A DNA stretch of 64,000 nucleotides, from assembly GCA_030512335.1 (NCBI GenBank), contig JAULSU010000006.1:2790001-2854000 (forward strand), read 5' to 3'. The translations under genes and the position numbers were made by a program. Within the stretch, counting starts at the first letter, position 1. Every line of letters begins with the position of its first letter. Source of the DNA: Immersiella caudata. Lineage: Eukaryota > Ascomycota > Sordariomycetes > Sordariales > Lasiosphaeriaceae. Below, one piece after another: positions 33,686 to 44,561 of this stretch. The notes beneath the pieces are model-generated. The model was not told where the DNA came from, did not search any database, and saw only the letters and a list, made by a program, of their open reading frames with translations.

Positions 33686-35644
33686 AGGAAGAACAAGAGG
33701 GAACCCTGGCGGCGCCGAACGCTAGGATTGCTTGTATGCTGTGCGTCGCATTGATTCATTGCGCGCAGGTGTGAGTTGGCGATGGATCACGAGGCCGTTG
33801 TGTTCAGCATCAGCCGGTGGGCCCTAGAGGCATTGAGGAGGGAAAGAGTTATTGCATCACGGATAATACGGAGTTTGTTCAATGACTGAACAAAGTGCCT
33901 CTTAGGGTGAAGAAAAAAAGGTAAGTGGCAGCATAAAGTGGCATATACGCGAAAGATCAACTACCCTAGACAGAAGAGACATGGAGGGGGGAGGGGGAAA
34001 AGGATAAACATGACTAGTTCAACATGGGAATAAGAGAGAGCAGTGTTTTTGCTTTAAGCAATAACTGAAAGTTTTACACTCATAGATTCTGCTCCAGGGA
34101 GGGCATTGCCAATGTTGATGTTGACGTTGAGCCGTCGCTCAGTGGGTGCGGGAGTTGGCTGACGGTTCGGCAGTTGAAGCTGACAACACATCTCAAGATT
34201 CAGCTTAGACACATACACACATATTCCCACGGACGAGCAAGAGTCAAGTAAACGGGGTATCAAATATGCGATGATATATCCACATCGCTTCTAGCGATGC
34301 CCTGCTGCGCTCAACAATAGTCTCATCACCCCTACACCATCTCACGTTTCCCCCCCGCGTTCGGTCAATAGAGCACCGTTGCTGTTTCCCACAGTTCCAC
34401 TTCCCTGCCCCCTGCGCCGAGCTGCAGGCAACGAGATGCGATCAAGGCAGGCTTAGTAACTCCCCTCTAGGCATGCAAGAAACAATTGCAGAAAAAGCCA
34501 GGGAAGAGCAAGCAATGACAAGCATGAACAGACTAGTGTAAATGCAGAGAGAGACCTTGATCTGACGTAGTAACACCGGTTACATCCCATCCTGAGTCCC
34601 ATGTCCCATGGATGTTGCCTGGTGAAAGGGGCTATTGTTCCTCCGTAAGAAAGAAAAAAAAAGTTGAAAGTTTGGTTCCCACAGCGATGCAGCGGGAAAA
34701 TTTATGGAAGCTAAGACGAGAAAGGGGATGCCGCTTCCGACCCGTGTCCGAATGGGAGATCCGGGTGGTGTGGGGGCGGTCTCGACTCTCGGTGGGCCGG
34801 GTGGGGCTCTTCAGCTGCGTTGGGATTGGGGCGTGCAGTTGATAAAATCCGAATGTGAATGAATGCACTCCAGCTATTGTTCTGGAGGCCACCACCTGGC
34901 GGGCCTCAATCAAGAAGGCTTGAATGCTCTGCTTCCCCAAGGGTAAAAAACGGCGTGATGTGGCGCGGGGTATGGCTCGAGAATAATCAGAAGTGGGCTG
35001 TTTTTTCTTCTGGTTAGTGGTGATGCGATTCGGAAAGTCGGCAGTTGGTTGCATCGGTGGCCCAATTCGATGACTTGCGTTTCCGCTCTGCTACCCCGCT
35101 GAACCCCAATTACCCCTTTCCTCCCCATCCACCTCTCAAACGCCGGGATGGGCTGGATGCGCGCAAGAGGAAGCTTGAAATGACGACATCGAGTGATCGG
35201 ATGAGAGAAGCTCGTATTGATGTGTTGGATTCGTCGGATGTTTGACTGAGACGGCGACGGAGTTAAGAGCTCCCTTGGCCGTTTCGGTGCCGTTGCGGCG
35301 ATCCCTTGAAATCGCCGACTGGGCTGAGACGATGGTTTCCTTGGCGTTGATGGTTGCGTGCTTCCGCAGCGTTGCATGCTGCTGCAAGCCACATTGGTCG
35401 TTGAAAACCCGGTCGGGTAATCGGTAACGAAGCGCCGTTGTTTCTAGCAGGCGCACCGCAGCGGTGGTTATGGATGGGTGTGTGTGCTGCTGCTGCCGAA
35501 AAGAAAAAAAAAGCATGGCTGAAAGCGACGTGTTCGCATCGCATCGGCTCTGTGGTTGGGTATTGGTGGTGTCGGTTCATGGCGATGCTCAACCTGTGGT
35601 GGGTGCCCGATACGCGGCGCGCGCCTGATCATCTGAGATTGGGT
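33686..35644. other. 2-kb intergenic region
   Basis: Contains the PSD2 3' end and A-rich tracts. Frames here are short or overlapping. No gene is recognised. Confidence 0.5.
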
Positions 35645-35920
35645 CTAGCGAGATCCCGATCTCCAGTTAGAAGTCGGCGGTGAAGAGCTGGGAGAGGACG
35701 AGGGCGAGGGATCACTCCTGTCGTTGTCCATGGACCGCTTGGTGTTGTCCGGGGAAGGAGAGCGGCGGAAGTAGGAGATAGGGGCCGTGGGCATCGCAGG
35801 CGGCGACGGCAGCGGGCTAGGGCCTGCGTTCGCGTGGTTGTTTGGTGTTGGGTGAGTCTGCCTCCACGACGAGTAAATCTGCTTGCACAGATGCGCAGAC
35901 ATGGTGTAAGTGGGAGACAT
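35645..35920 (-). CDS. small Ser/Pro-rich protein, unrecognised
   Basis: A 91-aa frame from the ATG at 35918-35920. It starts 'MSPTYTMSAHLCKQIYSSWRQ', then becomes Pro/Ser-rich with 'PTAPISYFRRSPSPDNTKRSMD' and ends 'SNWRSGSR'. Third positions are strongly C/G-biased, as in the confirmed genes around it, and the N-terminal 20 residues look helical rather than random. 'SYFRRSPSPD' resembles a phosphorylation or 14-3-3-type site. No family is recognised. An overlapping frame on the same strand is likely a shadow. The region could also be a leader exon of a longer transcript, so confidence is moderate. Confidence 0.45.
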   Translation of the reverse strand: MSPTYTMSAHLCKQIYSSWRQTHPTPNNHANAGPSPLPSPPAMPTAPISYFRRSPSPDNTKRSMDNDRSDPSPSSSPSSSPPTSNWRSGSR

Positions 35921-36818
35921 GGTAGTTGTTGAGTCGTGAGGTCGTGCTCTGGAAGTGGGGCTGGGATTGGGGTGAAAGTGGTGAAGGGTGATGAGTGTTC
36001 CGGGACTTGAGCAGAAATATGGCAGATCACACCGACGCCAGTTGGAACAAAGAAGCTTCGAGAGCAAAGAACCGTCGTGTGGATTCAGGCGCAGATGGAA
36101 TACAACAGATAGCAGGGCTACGAAACCATGGGAGCGCCCTCGCTTTTAAAGAGCATGGCTGCCTTTTGACACTGCACCTTGCAGCTGAGTGCAGCGGCTG
36201 CGCGCTTAGCATCGAACGCTTGAGCCATGATTCTTGGAAATAGATCGCATCTGATTGGTCAGCTGGCGAGCTGGACCTCCTGTGGTTCGATGTCCGTCCA
36301 CTAATCGTACCATCCTGTCTGCCTAGCAATAAAGCCCACTGATCACGCGAAAGAAGACTCATGCTCAACGCCAGGTACACCCGGCCCTAGGTTTTCCCGT
36401 CCGCCATCTGGCAGTGCGACCGGGACGCCAGGAAATCTCCAGGAACCACCAGACCACAGAGACCGTGTCGCACTCTGTCCCCAAACATGACGTAATTCCA
36501 GACTCCCCAACGGTCAAAGTCAAGCCCCGTTGGATTTCCTTAAGTGAATCGGGAAAACTGACTTTGGCGGCAAACATCCGAGCCAAGTTTAGTTGCGTTT
36601 CACACGCATTGAACATTGCATTTGGGCGCGCATTCAGCTAAACAACTTCTCAGCTTTGGTTTCTCAGCAACCGTCAGGGGTGTAAGCGGATTACGCGATA
36701 CACAATGCTACACCCGATTCTCAGAGGACGATAGACCAGGCAGAGCACATCGGAGAAGGTCGGTATTAGGTATCAACTTGAGTTTACACAGGTTCTGAAA
36801 CACAGGCCTCCAACCCCT
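35921..36818. other. intergenic between small protein and MFS gene
   Basis: Short frames only. No gene, tRNA or repeat is recognised. Confidence 0.5.
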
Positions 36819-39800
36819 TCAACTCCGTTGGAACTCTTTTGCCATCCTTGACGGCGCTTCGCCAGAGTCGTAACCCTTGCTGCGGTCCTCCTCAGAACTG
36901 ATAAGGTCTCCCAAAGCTTCGTACTCCTCAACGACAGTTTGCCCCATCACACATTCACGTTCCGAAAACTCTTCGCTCGGGCCAAGCTTGTGGTGGTGGT
37001 GTGGCGTGCACGAACTTCCCAAGTCACCCTCGCTGCCCCGTTCCTTCATTGTCTCTAGCTCCATCGAGCGAGAGCTTTCGCCTTTGGTACCCGACCGCGG
37101 AGGGCTAGCACTGTGAAACCTCCCTGGCGAGGTGCGGTTTTTTCTTCGACTGCTGACCCGTCGGACCAGATCCGTGGTCCTTGCCCCGATTCCTGTTGCC
37201 TCCTCAACTGCCGTGGCTGCTGACTCGAGAGCCGCGCGGTTGAGATGAGCCGCCTTCTGATCGATCAATCTGTTCTTCTTTCTGATCTCCGTCCAGCGGG
37301 TCATCGCCCCAAGCTCGAGGATGTTGACCCGTCTCATTTTGCTGGAAGGGTTGCCGAACAGGATAGGCCGCCATATTTCCTCGTCGGTCATGGTGTTTGA
37401 ATTCGCCGCTGGCTTGTTCTCGCTCGAACGACGTCGGATGCTTTGCCGCCGAATTTGTGTCCACTTCTCCATCTCCAGGGTCTTGGAGCTGGGAATGATC
37501 TGTACCTCCTTGAATCGGATGAGCACCGCCAACAGAAGTAAGGTATGGATGAACAGAATGCCTGCAACCACTCCTGTGGCAGCGCGCTGGCCCAGGTTAC
37601 GCTGAATCTCGCCACCAATCGCCGTTGCCACGGCCGCAAGGATGAAACCAAACGTATGGCACACAGCAAACCCTGCGGTGACACGTGGGAATGAAGAATA
37701 GTTAGTACGTCTCGTCGCCCTGTTCGAAGAGCCACGGTGACGCCCAGTGCTCATCTGGAGGTCCGAAGTGTCGAAAGTCTCCATGATGAGGCCGTTGCAC
37801 TCTGATATGGCTAGCCCCGAGAAGTGTCCGATCAGGGCAGCCAGGAGCACGGGAACAAAAACCGGTACCGGTGGACCTGCTGATGCTACCGTGTATGCAA
37901 CGCCGGCCAGAGGTAGAGCGATGCAGAACATTGTTCTCCTCACAAGATGAGATGTCCATGTGACTTTTCTATCCAGCGTGTCTGGCTCCTGGCGGTGCCG
38001 CCCCCGCGAGAAAAGGTTTGCCTTTTGGAACGGAACCGCGACGAGAGCTCCAAGAGAAACGAAGAAAACAGAAAGCCCGACCAAAGGGGACTTTAGCATG
38101 TAGAATCTGGAAGTGAGAGATCCGAGGAGGACGATGATGAGAACGACTTGAGCGTAAATCCAACCAATGTAAACTGCCATGATCATGAATCCGGGCTGGC
38201 GCAGCATCTCCAACGACAAGAGGATCCCATGGTATACCTCCTGGCCCCACCAAGTAGGCCCATCCTTCACTCGATGCATCATGACTTCGCCGCGGGCTAC
38301 TCTGCGAGAGATTTGGCTTCCGTTGCCGACCTCTGCCACGGATCTCCTGAACGGCGAGCGTCTGACCTCGGGGCAGACAACGTTGAGCAAAAGAATCACG
38401 GCGACTAATATGATGCTGACGTAGAAGCCCCAAGAGGGATTCAAGTTGTTGATGATCCCAGCTCCGATGAGGAAGCCAATGCCAAGGGAGCCGGTAAAGC
38501 ACCACGTCCATATGCCCAGCCAGACACCCATTCCACCGCCGTGTCTTCGAACATCGAACTTGTCCACAACCTCTTGGTGGGGATTCCCGCTCATCAGCGA
38601 CGCGCCAAAGAGATCCGTGAGTATTGAGTGGAAGTTCATGCTGGCGAAGCCAAGTGTGAGGCCCATGAAAGCGCGCGAACCTAGGAGCGCCTATCTCCAT
38701 GTGCTGACGTAGGGTGATCTCATTTCGCTGACTGAAATAGCCTGGGGGAAGAGTAGCGGCATCGCGAGCACGAGGCTCGACAAAATGTACGGCTTGCGTC
38801 CGTGAAGTAGAGGTAGGGGCCAGAAGAAGAAGGTCGGGATAGCGAGACCTAGATAGAAGAACACGTTCCCGAGGATGGCATAGTGCTCAAGGTCAGCGAT
38901 CCAATACTGAATTGATGGGACCATCCCGGCGTAGATCCCAATCAGCGCGCCGATTGCCGCGGTGCTCAGACAGGCAACGGCAGCCACGAATCTCTTCCTG
39001 ACTGCCGACCAATCTCTGGCAATGGGCTGCCGACGGTAGGCACGAGCAAGGTTGACGCCCTGGTATCCTCGGACGCTGACGTGGGACCTCCCCCTGAGGC
39101 TGATACGAATGCTGCCGTGCGCCTTGGGCTTACCTTCTCTCTCAGACTCGGAGACAGCATCATGAGAGCCTGGAGGTGCGGAGTGGGGTCGTTGAGATCC
39201 CCATTCACTCGAGGCGTGACCATCACCAGCACCTTTGAGGATGTCACTGCCCGTTGCCCAGACGTCTTCGTCACTAGCACCGTCGTAATTCCAGTTGGCC
39301 GGCTTCAGCCTAACAGGCGCAGGCGCGTCAATCTGTGGCTGATCGTCATCCATGGGCGCAGGACCGTCCACCATCCCGCGCTGAAAACTTGATCGAGTCT
39401 GAAGTCGAGGTAGGCGACAACTTCTTATCCTCCTTGCTATCTTCCCACTCCCAAGGCACCCCGAGCGTTTTGGTGGGCCTCCGTCGGAGTCTGGCTCAGC
39501 TTCCTCGCGAAGTGTGACAACTGAGCGCTCATCCGGCCGGTGACCTGGAGAGACGTTGGAGTCGCGCTGCTCTCGAGAGCGAGCTCGAGACCGCCCTAGC
39601 CAGGTGCCTGAACTAAACTTTGACTTGAGGAGACTGGAGGTCCGATTCGGGATGTTGATTACAACGTTCCTACTGTGCATTCCTGGGGTCGAGCGGCAGT
39701 GCTTCGGGCCGCGAGTGATAGGGGGAGGATGTTCGATCCTCTGCTCATCGCTACTCGACTCAATCTCGCTTGGCAAACTCTCATGCACACTCGGCGGAGA

Positions 39801-41540
39801 GCGTGAAGCACCACCATGGTTGACCTCTGTGAGTTCTAGAGTATCTGCGCATTGCTGATCCTCATGGTCCGCAATTTCCTTCGCTAGCACCACTGCCTCG
39901 TCCAGGAGATGCTCGAGATTTGTAACAGCTTCCTTGAACTTGGCGTCAATGGGGGCTGTCGCCGGAGGGTCTCCAGTGAGACTTCGGGGTGCTGACAATT
40001 TTAGCTTGAGCTGCGATGACTTTCTTTTCGGCAGCTCCGTCAGGTTGGACTTATTCCCGGGGGCGGTGATTATGTTGCGCAGCCAAGCTGTTGACCATTG
40101 AAACCCTTGGTTTCTAACTTCTGCTGTGGTCACTGGTTGTGTATCGGCCTCGTGTTGAGAGGTGTTCTGCTTGTCTCCTCCCAATGGCGTGGCTTGGTTG
40201 AAGCCTTTGTTGACAGATTCCCAGTACGCGACAAGATGTGACGCAGATCTCTTCTTCTCCAGTTTTTGCAAACTCTCTCTTCTGTCGACGCAAAGCTCTA
40301 GTCGCGGGAAGACAAAGCTCGACAGGGGATCAGGAGTGGCAGCGCCATCATGGCATGGTTGGACTTTCGAGACGGTGCTGTGACCCAGATGTCCCGACGA
40401 CGCTGAATCTTTCGGCTGCGCATGGGGTCGTGGGTACAGGACATGCTCCATGTCATCCCTTGGCGTCGTTGCGCCTTCAGTTTGCAAAGAGCTTGTGGCG
40501 GGGAACCCGTTCTCTTGCACTGGGATATCGCAATCAGCAATTTGGCCGCTGCTTCTCAGCAGGGATGTTCCAGGGGAAACACTGCTCTCATTCGCTAGAA
40601 GAGAATGTCCTCCTACCCATCGTGGGAAGTCGGGGGGCGCGTCAAAGTCAATAGACGGCACAGGGGTTTGCACTTCAGAGGTGTCAAATGAAGGATAGAG
40701 CGAGATCTCTTCCGACACGAAATTTGTTTTCGAAATGCTCTGATTGCTTCGTGGTATCGAGTCGGACAGGCTGTCCAAAACTCCCAGAGGCTCCCAGGTG
40801 CGTTTTGGGTATCGGAACGGTGGGATCTCGCAGAGGGGACCGACCTTCGAGATGATTGAATGGCCGTCTCCATGTCTTTGGACGAGATGATTGATACCAA
40901 TAGCAGGCCTGACCTTCATAGCCGAGATGTGACCATGATGCTTATGGGCGGAGACGTCCACGAATATCTCACATAGATCGCCCCCGGTTAGTTCCCGATG
41001 CACGCGACCTAACATCGGCTTTTTGTTCCTGAAATTTTCCCAGGCGCTTTCGATGGTCGGTAGGAGATCACGGCTGCCGTACAGAAGCTGGGCCGCATCG
41101 CCGATGGCAGTAGTTCCACGCCCATCAAAGCCAACGCCGCCCAAGGGAGACGAACGATGTCTCTTTGAGGATGGGCTAGCGACACGAACATCATCTGAAA
41201 GAGAGTGCTGGCCCTTATGGGCTAGGTTGGGCAAGGTCGAGTGAGGCGTCATGACTGGTGGGATCCCAAGGGCTTGCCGATGCCCTGCGCTTTGACCCGT
41301 CTTTCGAGGTTGCCTGTCATCGGCATCGTGAGCTGGGACGGGCGTTCCTTGGAAGCTTCGGTCCATACTGGGCGAATGACTGGCAGAGTAATGTGATAGA
41401 GACTCCTCGTATGACTCGTTTCCAATGGCTCTAGAAGCAGATGCATCGGCCTCCTCTGACGGCCAGTACGGTGAACCATCTGCGCAGCAGAGGTCGAGGT
41501 CAAGCTCCGAGGAGCCCGTTCCGTGAGGGGGGTGCGTCAT
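36819..41540 (-). pseudogene. large MFS transporter gene interrupted by one in-frame TAG
   Basis: One continuous minus-strand frame of about 1570 codons is broken only by a TAG at 38691-38693. The first part (ATG at 41538-41540, MTHPPHGTGSSEL; a further in-frame ATG at 41706-41708) encodes about 800 residues of disordered cytosolic sequence. The first membrane spans follow ('FVAAVACLSTAAIGALIGIYAG', 'GRKPYILSSLVLAMPLLFPQA'). After the stop the same frame resumes with 'ALLGSRAFMGLTLGFASMNF' and carries the rest of the MFS core, including 'GGGMGVWLGIWTWCF', a large central loop and a long charged tail. Both halves show coding codon use and intact family motifs. The stop would remove most of the transporter. 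It may be a true nonsense mutation, a sequencing error, a leaky stop, or be removed by an unusually short intron. Substrate unknown. Confidence 0.75.
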
Positions 41541-42405
41541 TCGGACTATCTGATCTGCAGGTGTTGCAGACGCAATAGCGGGCGGGAATTGCCGGATGTT
41601 GACTCGAAGAAAAACGTGAGCGTTGTCTTCGTTGATCGTTCCAAAGAGGAGTCGCAAGGTGACTGGACGCCTATCCACAGGAGGCAGACGCGGGCGGCTA
41701 GGACACATCAAAAGGCGCCCAGGCCGTCGGCTTAGGGATTTAGTTTCGAGGAGTGTGTAGGCATTGATAATATGCAGAGAAGGATATATTCAGAGGAGAA
41801 GTAAAAGGGGGGAAAGGTTGACGATTCGGCATGCTTGTTGGATGAAAATACAAGATAAGGAAATTGGGCCTCCCACGAAGAAAACAAAACACACGAGCCG
41901 TTCATAGCGCGAGGAAGGAGCGCTAGACCTTGGCTGGAGGATGGAATAAAGGGGAAGATTGGGAAAGAGCGACTGGTTGGACGGTCAAGGCTGTGTATTT
42001 TGGCATTATCGGGACACGCAGACAGTACCTAAGTCAAGCTGCTGCATCCCCCCAACTGATCATGGCCGTTTGCGCGGCATCGTTCCGCAACAACGTGTCC
42101 GAATCAACATCGACAGGAACCAAACTGGGCTGGGTTGACCAGCTCCACCGTGGTTCTCTCTGCCCGGTGCCTAGCTGGCCCAACCCCAAATACATAGACT
42201 CCAAAATCGACGTAACGCTGCCGAAGTGGATGCAGTCGGCCAGAGCGACATCTTGCTTCGCGTACAAGACCATCGAGATATCGACCTTGACGTTAGGCAT
42301 AGGCCTGGCTGTGCCATGCCTCCGTGTCTCGAAGTCGGCGAGTGCTGTGTGACCTCGGCTAGGCTATTTTCAGCATCTATGATCCTGGTCTGAGGTCTGA
42401 TGCTC
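41541..42405. other. intergenic, with a possible small minus-strand frame
   Basis: Upstream of the MFS gene and downstream of IMP3. A minus-strand frame at 42034-42300 (88 codons, 'MPNVKVDISMVLYAKQDVALADC') has coding-like third positions, but it overlaps a 140-codon plus-strand frame and has no recognised homology. I do not call it a gene. Confidence 0.4.
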
Positions 42406-43187
42406 TCAGAGCAGTTCGAAGTCGTCCAGCTTGTCGCGGTATTTCATGATATTCCGCTTAATCTTGCTGCCAACGGTCCAGGTGACGAAGTCCTCCATGT
42501 TCCTGGTAACCAGGAATGCCGGGTCGCGGATCTCCTCGACGCCAACCCGCACGTGGCCCTGCTCGATCATTTTTGTTGCCGCTTGCACCGTCTCAGCCAT
42601 CCGTAACCTTGTCATCACGACAGGCAGCCGCCTCCTGGCGAGCGCGCTGACTGTGACGCTGTGCTCCACCTGTGACAGCTTCGACTTGGTCTATTGAGGA
42701 GATGTAAGTGACTGCTGAGCCGGGGGCTCTACAGGACGCCATACCGATAAGATGCCCATGTCATACAGCTTGTCCAACAGCAACTGTTCATGCTTACGGC
42801 GGACCTCGTTGTCTGGGGGGAGTAGCTGGAATCTCGTGTTAGCTCAAGCAACAGCCATGGAGGTGTTGTTCAGGATGAATTCGACACGTACACTCAAACG
42901 GTGAGCGAGTTGTCTCAAGGACTACAAAGGGCACATTATTAGCTTGGTTTGGCCATGCTGGTCATGGAGGTGAGCACCCACGCCGCATATCCTGTTGTAC
43001 TTGTGCTATTTTGAGGTCAGCAATTTCCCTGTGAGAGGATCATTGAGAATCTTACATAGTCTTCTGGTTTCTGGATCATGTACCGCCGCGCAACATCATG
43101 ATCTCTGTGGTTATTGTCCTGCTTGTAGTTGACAAAGTCATGCTTTCGCAGGAGCTTCTGCTCATGAAACTTGAGTTTCCGGACCAT
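42406..43187 (-). CDS. imp3: U3 snoRNP protein IMP3
   Basis: Component of the small-subunit processome, binding U3 snoRNA during 18S rRNA maturation in the nucleolus. Five exons, 43056-43187, 42982-43005, 42892-42921, 42745-42825 and 42406-42690, give 183 aa, the same length as the yeast protein. Two micro-exons encode 'HKYNRICG' (24 nt) and 'SLRQLAHRLS' (30 nt). The protein begins MVRKLKFHEQKLLRK and ends 'IKRNIMKYRDKLDDFELL', both hallmarks of the family. The S4 RNA-binding domain is in the last exon ('RLRMAETVQAATKMIEQGHVRVG'). Every junction is phase 0. The gene is divergent from bS18m over 334 bp. Confidence 0.95.
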
Positions 43188-43521
43188 CTTCGAAACTCGC
43201 TACAAACGCAGAGTGATGAGATTCGAACGCTGTCCGAGATGTGCTCTGCGCCTTGATATCGTCGCAGCAGTGAACTGAAATAAATGTTCCAAAAACTTTG
43301 CCCCACTCCAAACCTTGCCTGCCGAAGCACCCCTGTCACTTGCCAAGCCGAGCCGCGCTGTGGAGCTCCCTACGCCCGCCAATCCGGCACGCTGAAAGGA
43401 TAATCCGCCAAAAAGTCCAGTTGCTGCCAACCATCACCGCGAAGCTTCACGACGACGACGACGACGAAGCGACGGAGTGCCACGCGGAGACCGCCTCCGA
43501 CCCCCATCTCAACCACCCATC
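43188..43521. promoter_or_regulatory. bidirectional promoter, imp3 / rsm18
   Basis: 334 bp between divergent start codons of a nucleolar rRNA-processing factor and a mitoribosomal protein. It contains a short (ACG)n/(GAC)n microsatellite near 43448-43467. No TATA-like element is obvious, as expected for housekeeping promoters. Confidence 0.55.
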
Positions 43522-44315
43522 ATGGCTTCTCGAACATGGTTCTCCTCGGCGCTCCGCCAATGCCAAGCAACCCTCTCCCGCCCCCAACCAAAAGCACCAT
43601 TCTCAACTACCTCCCGCGCCTCATCCCGTAGGTCCCCCGCGCCCCTGTTCCCGCCCATCTAACAATCCCGCGCGACAGTAAAAGACCACACCTCCGCCGT
43701 CTCCAAACTATCCGACCTCGCCCGCACCCCGAGCCGAACACCAGGTGACGTCCGCAACCTCCTCGGAAACAGCACAGCCTTCTCGGCCAGCCGACAAAAG
43801 CGCGAAGCCACTGAGAAGGACCTCGCCGCAACCAGCCAAACAGACGCCTACCTGCGCATGATGCCCCGGAGATGGCGCAAGGGCGACGTCTACGCGCCCA
43901 AGGACCTCAGCCACGTCGAGGCCAAGCGCTTCCGACACATCCAGGCCCCGCCGGCGGTGGACGTTGTGGACATGATGGGGTTCAATCCTATCGATAACTA
44001 CCGCGTATGTCTTCCTCTACTGGTGTGAGGAGGGGGTAAAGAAGCTAACGGACGAGCTGCTAGAACTTCGCAATGATCAGCGAGCACATAACACCACATG
44101 GGCGCATCGAGCACAGCAAGGCCACAGGTCTGCGGCCTGTTAACCAGCGGAAGATGGCTAAGGCGATCCGGAGGGCGATTGGGATGGGCCTTCACCCCAG
44201 TGTGCATTTGCATCCCGAAATCCTTCTCAACCACACGCCGCACATCACGCATGGCACCCTTCCCACGACACAGCTTCCCTTTGCCGCCAAGGCGACGCGG
44301 TTTAGCCGCACTTGA
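43522..44315 (+). CDS. rsm18: mitochondrial ribosomal protein bS18m (Rsm18 family)
   Basis: Small-subunit protein of the mitochondrial ribosome. Exons 43522-43627, 43679-44004 and 44064-44315 give 227 aa. The first exon encodes a mitochondrial presequence (MASRTWFSSALRQCQATLSR...). The S18 core is in the second and third exons: 'DVVDMMGFNPIDNYR', then 'NFAMISEHITPHGRIEHSKATGLRPVNQRKMAKAIRRAIGMGLHP', abbreviated here to its key blocks (the GRI...TGL and QRKMAKAIRRA segments). The introns are 51 and 59 nt, both with good donors (GTAGGT, GTATGT). It is convergent with the PPR gene, with 246 bp between stops. Confidence 0.9.
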
Positions 44316-44561
44316 ATTATTCCTTCCGTGGTGAAGCGGTCAACGTAATGGCATATATGTCTTTTGTACAACTAGAAGAACTCCCATCGGATTGCCCGGA
44401 TTCTCCCTTAGGAGACGTATAGAAGGGAACCTTGTACAATACCAACAACACCAGCGCCAACCAATGCCTCTTTCCGTTCTCGGCTGCATATGTACAGGTT
44501 ACAAAGATACAGAGATTCGATATTTACGATACCCATGTATGGGCAGAGTTTCAACCGCACA

